This document shows, piece after piece, positions 62,691-64,000 of a DNA stretch of 64,000 bases. The stretch lies in the NCBI GenBank assembly GCA_001464625.1, contig LNFJ01000004.1:101494-165493 (forward strand), given 5' to 3'. This DNA comes from Bacteroidia bacterium Ga0077558. Lineage in GTDB: Bacteria; Bacteroidota; Bacteroidia; Chitinophagales; Chitinophagaceae. The position numbers and the translations under genes are program-made. The notes under the pieces were generated by a model. The model saw only the letters and a program-made list of their open reading frames with translations. It had not been told where the DNA came from and did no database searches. Each line of letters starts with the position of its first letter. Positions within the stretch are counted from its first letter, which is position 1.

Positions 62691-62920
62691 AACTCGGTCT
62701 ATTTTTAGTCTATAAAAGTGCTACCAAGCTATGTAAAGGTAAGAGTGAGAAAAGCGCTGAGTTGTTTATAAATATATAATAACCAGCATTTTGAGTTAAG
62801 ATAAGTAAAGTATAGTAAACTTATAAAGTGCGGATTTAAGGGTGTTAAGTCCCGTCCGGTCCGCATCAAGAAGAAAAGCTGATTTATTGTGATTTTATTT
62901 CAGCTAAAAACCAAAAAACT
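62691..62920. other. intergenic region with a tRNA-like tail, possible attachment site
   Basis: Most of this stretch is AT-rich and empty. At 62,842-62,867 the sequence GTTAAGTCCCGTCCGGTCCG followed by CATCA looks like the 3' end of a tRNA: T-arm-like GTTAAGTCCC, acceptor-like GTCCGGT..., but the T-loop is one base short and no 5' part is present. A terminator follows at 62,921. Such a tail beside an integrase is typical of an attachment site left by integration at a tRNA gene. I found no matching copy at the left end. Confidence 0.4.
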
Positions 62921-62956
62921 GCCCGTTGAGAAAGAAATTTCTGACGGGCTTTTTTA
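62921..62956 (+). terminator. intrinsic terminator after the tRNA-like tail
   Basis: GCCCGT (62,921-62,926) pairs with ACGGGC (62,944-62,949), with further pairing of AGAAA and TTTCT, then T6. It has no coding gene upstream, which suits an RNA gene that lost its body. Confidence 0.75.
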
Positions 62957-63166
62957 TTGATTGAGGTTAAGCCATCTTCTGCAATAAAAAAACATATAAG
63001 ACGTCTAAAGGGTACGGTTATTGGTTAAACGTGTAGCTATGAAAAACAAGGTTAAAGGTTTGCAAAATCAGCAGCAGCAAATAAATTATTTTATACGCCA
63101 CCGGCAGATTCTGCTACTAAAGCATCTATAGAAGCGGTAGCGAAGCCCACTCCTTTTTTAAAATCG

Positions 63167-63739
63167 GTGTATGATAGTTTGCACTTGAACTTAAAGGGTT
63201 TAAGTAAAGAAGCATACGATTATGCTAAAAAAGGAATGGAAACTTTGATAGCTGAAGGAAAGCTTTTCAATCAATCCATAATTTCTATTATTGACTTTAG
63301 CCAACCAAGCGGCAAGAAAAGATTATTTATTATTGATTTGAATAATTATAAAGTTCTCTTCAATACGTTGGTGGCACATGGGAAAAATACAGGGCAGGAA
63401 ATTGCCAGCTCATTCTCTAATCAAAACGAATCTTTTAAAAGCAGCCCCGGTTTTTACATTACCAGGGAAACCTACCAGGGAAAGAATGGCTATTCGTTAA
63501 AGTTGGAAGGTGTAGAAAGAGGCATCAATGATAAAGCCTATGAAAGAGGTATTGTAATTCATGGCGCTGAATATGTTTCGGATGCTTTTGTAAATGCCCG
63601 GGGGTTTATTGGCCGCAGCCATGGTTGTCCTGCTGTGCCGGTACAATTGAACCGCCCCATCATCAATACAATCAAAGAAGGCACTTGTCTTTTCATTTAT
63701 CATCCTTCGTATGTAGACAGGTCGGTAGTTTTAGACTAA
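63167..63739 (+). CDS. L,D-transpeptidase catalytic domain protein, 5' end disturbed
   Basis: A 190-residue frame from GTG 63,167. The core is that of YkuD-like murein L,D-transpeptidases: IVIHGAEY and GRSHGCPAVP with catalytic Cys, about 140-160. The frame continues upstream to 63,044 with plausible coding sequence (KLFYTPPADSATKAS, then VAKPTPFLKSV), but there is no ATG or signal peptide, and an ATG at 63,039 is in another frame. These enzymes are normally exported, so the 5' end looks shifted or lost, possibly in connection with the nearby island junction. Confidence 0.75.
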   Translation: MYDSLHLNLKGLSKEAYDYAKKGMETLIAEGKLFNQSIISIIDFSQPSGKKRLFIIDLNNYKVLFNTLVAHGKNTGQEIASSFSNQNESFKSSPGFYITRETYQGKNGYSLKLEGVERGINDKAYERGIVIHGAEYVSDAFVNARGFIGRSHGCPAVPVQLNRPIINTIKEGTCLFIYHPSYVDRSVVLD

Positions 63740-63809
63740 TCCACCACTGTTTAAAACTCAATCCTCACTCCATTTGCCAATCTTTATCTTTGAGCATTAA
63801 TAAATTGTT

Positions 63810-64000
63810 ATGCTCAAGATCGGCGTTATTGGTGTAGGACATTTAGGAAAGTTCCATCTCAACAACTGGAAAGAGATTGCAGGTGTAGAAATAGTAGGAT
63901 TCTACGACCCGCATGATGACACTGCAAAAGAAGTGTCTGATAAATACCAGCTACCCCGCTTTCTCGACGCCGATGAACTGATCAATGCCTGCGATGCCAT
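63810..64000 (+). CDS. Gfo/Idh/MocA family oxidoreductase (partial, N-terminus only)
   Basis: A frame from ATG 63,810 running to the window edge (63 codons). It starts MLKIGVIGVGHLGKFHLNNW, with the GxGxxG dinucleotide-binding loop, then VGFYDPHDDTA. The N-terminal half-domain shows the NAD(P)-binding Rossmann fold of the family. The substrate cannot be told from this piece. Confidence 0.88.
   Translation, partial: MLKIGVIGVGHLGKFHLNNWKEIAGVEIVGFYDPHDDTAKEVSDKYQLPRFLDADELINACDA

Noticed and set aside
62842..62867. A complete tRNA gene
   Set aside because: Only a 3'-end-like tail is present; no anticodon arm or 5' acceptor strand can be folded, and the T-loop is one base short.

Overview
The window looks like a Bacteroidota chromosome, most likely from the Chitinophagaceae or a near relative. 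Pointers are the AT-rich base composition, the gene families (ECF sigma factor next to a YCII-domain protein, paired GlxA-type regulators, DUF932 and MobB-type mobilisation genes), a TTTG/TAnnTTTG promoter upstream of an ArsR gene, and weak Shine-Dalgarno sequences. No rRNA, complete tRNA or CRISPR array was seen.

Region 1 (about 1-17,830) is a run of small single-domain genes. It holds two paralogous GlxA/AraC regulators, several GNAT acetyltransferases, a LysE exporter, an EthD-like lipoprotein, a DHFR-like protein, an alpha/beta hydrolase, two DUF1801 proteins, VOC, DoxX, an ECF sigma factor with its YCII partner, and a beta-propeller lipoprotein. It ends in a compact plus-strand operon led by an ArsR repressor with palindromic operators (14,178-17,822).

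Region 2 (about 17,970-62,870) is a mobilisable defence island. Its backbone is ssb, a DUF932 gene, radC, a probable oriT, a MobC-like accessory protein, a MobB-type relaxase, a VirD4/TraG-like coupling protein and, at the right end, a tyrosine integrase. Packed between backbone genes are: a nuclease-STAND NTPase of Avs type (18,158-23,248); a class V aminotransferase with an Lrp regulator; a second nuclease-STAND protein that runs into a four-gene Wadjet operon (28,093-38,456); a 1.76-kb segment bounded by perfect 25-bp inverted repeats beside its own tyrosine recombinase (38,644-41,357); a patatin / HNH-ATPase fusion / HNH operon with a trypsin-like protease pair upstream (41,684-48,221); a solo PD-(D/E)XK protein with twin Cys-Cys-His motifs; Gabija joined to a Shedu nuclease (55,250-60,196); and a DUF1016 nuclease.

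The cargo blocks are bounded by decayed copies of backbone junctions. Partial copies of the radC leader occur at 27,639 and 41,457 in addition to the real one at 48,625. A second DUF932 3' end with its terminator lies at 27,721-27,905. A 91-bp repeat brackets the first Avs gene. This suggests stepwise accretion of cargo by recombination between related elements.

The two strongest candidates for something undescribed are the probable invertible cassette, which carries a spermidine-synthase-like gene convergent with an unknown gene, and the patatin + HNH-ATPase + HNH operon. Region 3 (62,870-64,000) returns to ordinary chromosome: an L,D-transpeptidase-like gene with a disturbed 5' end and the start of a Gfo/Idh/MocA oxidoreductase.
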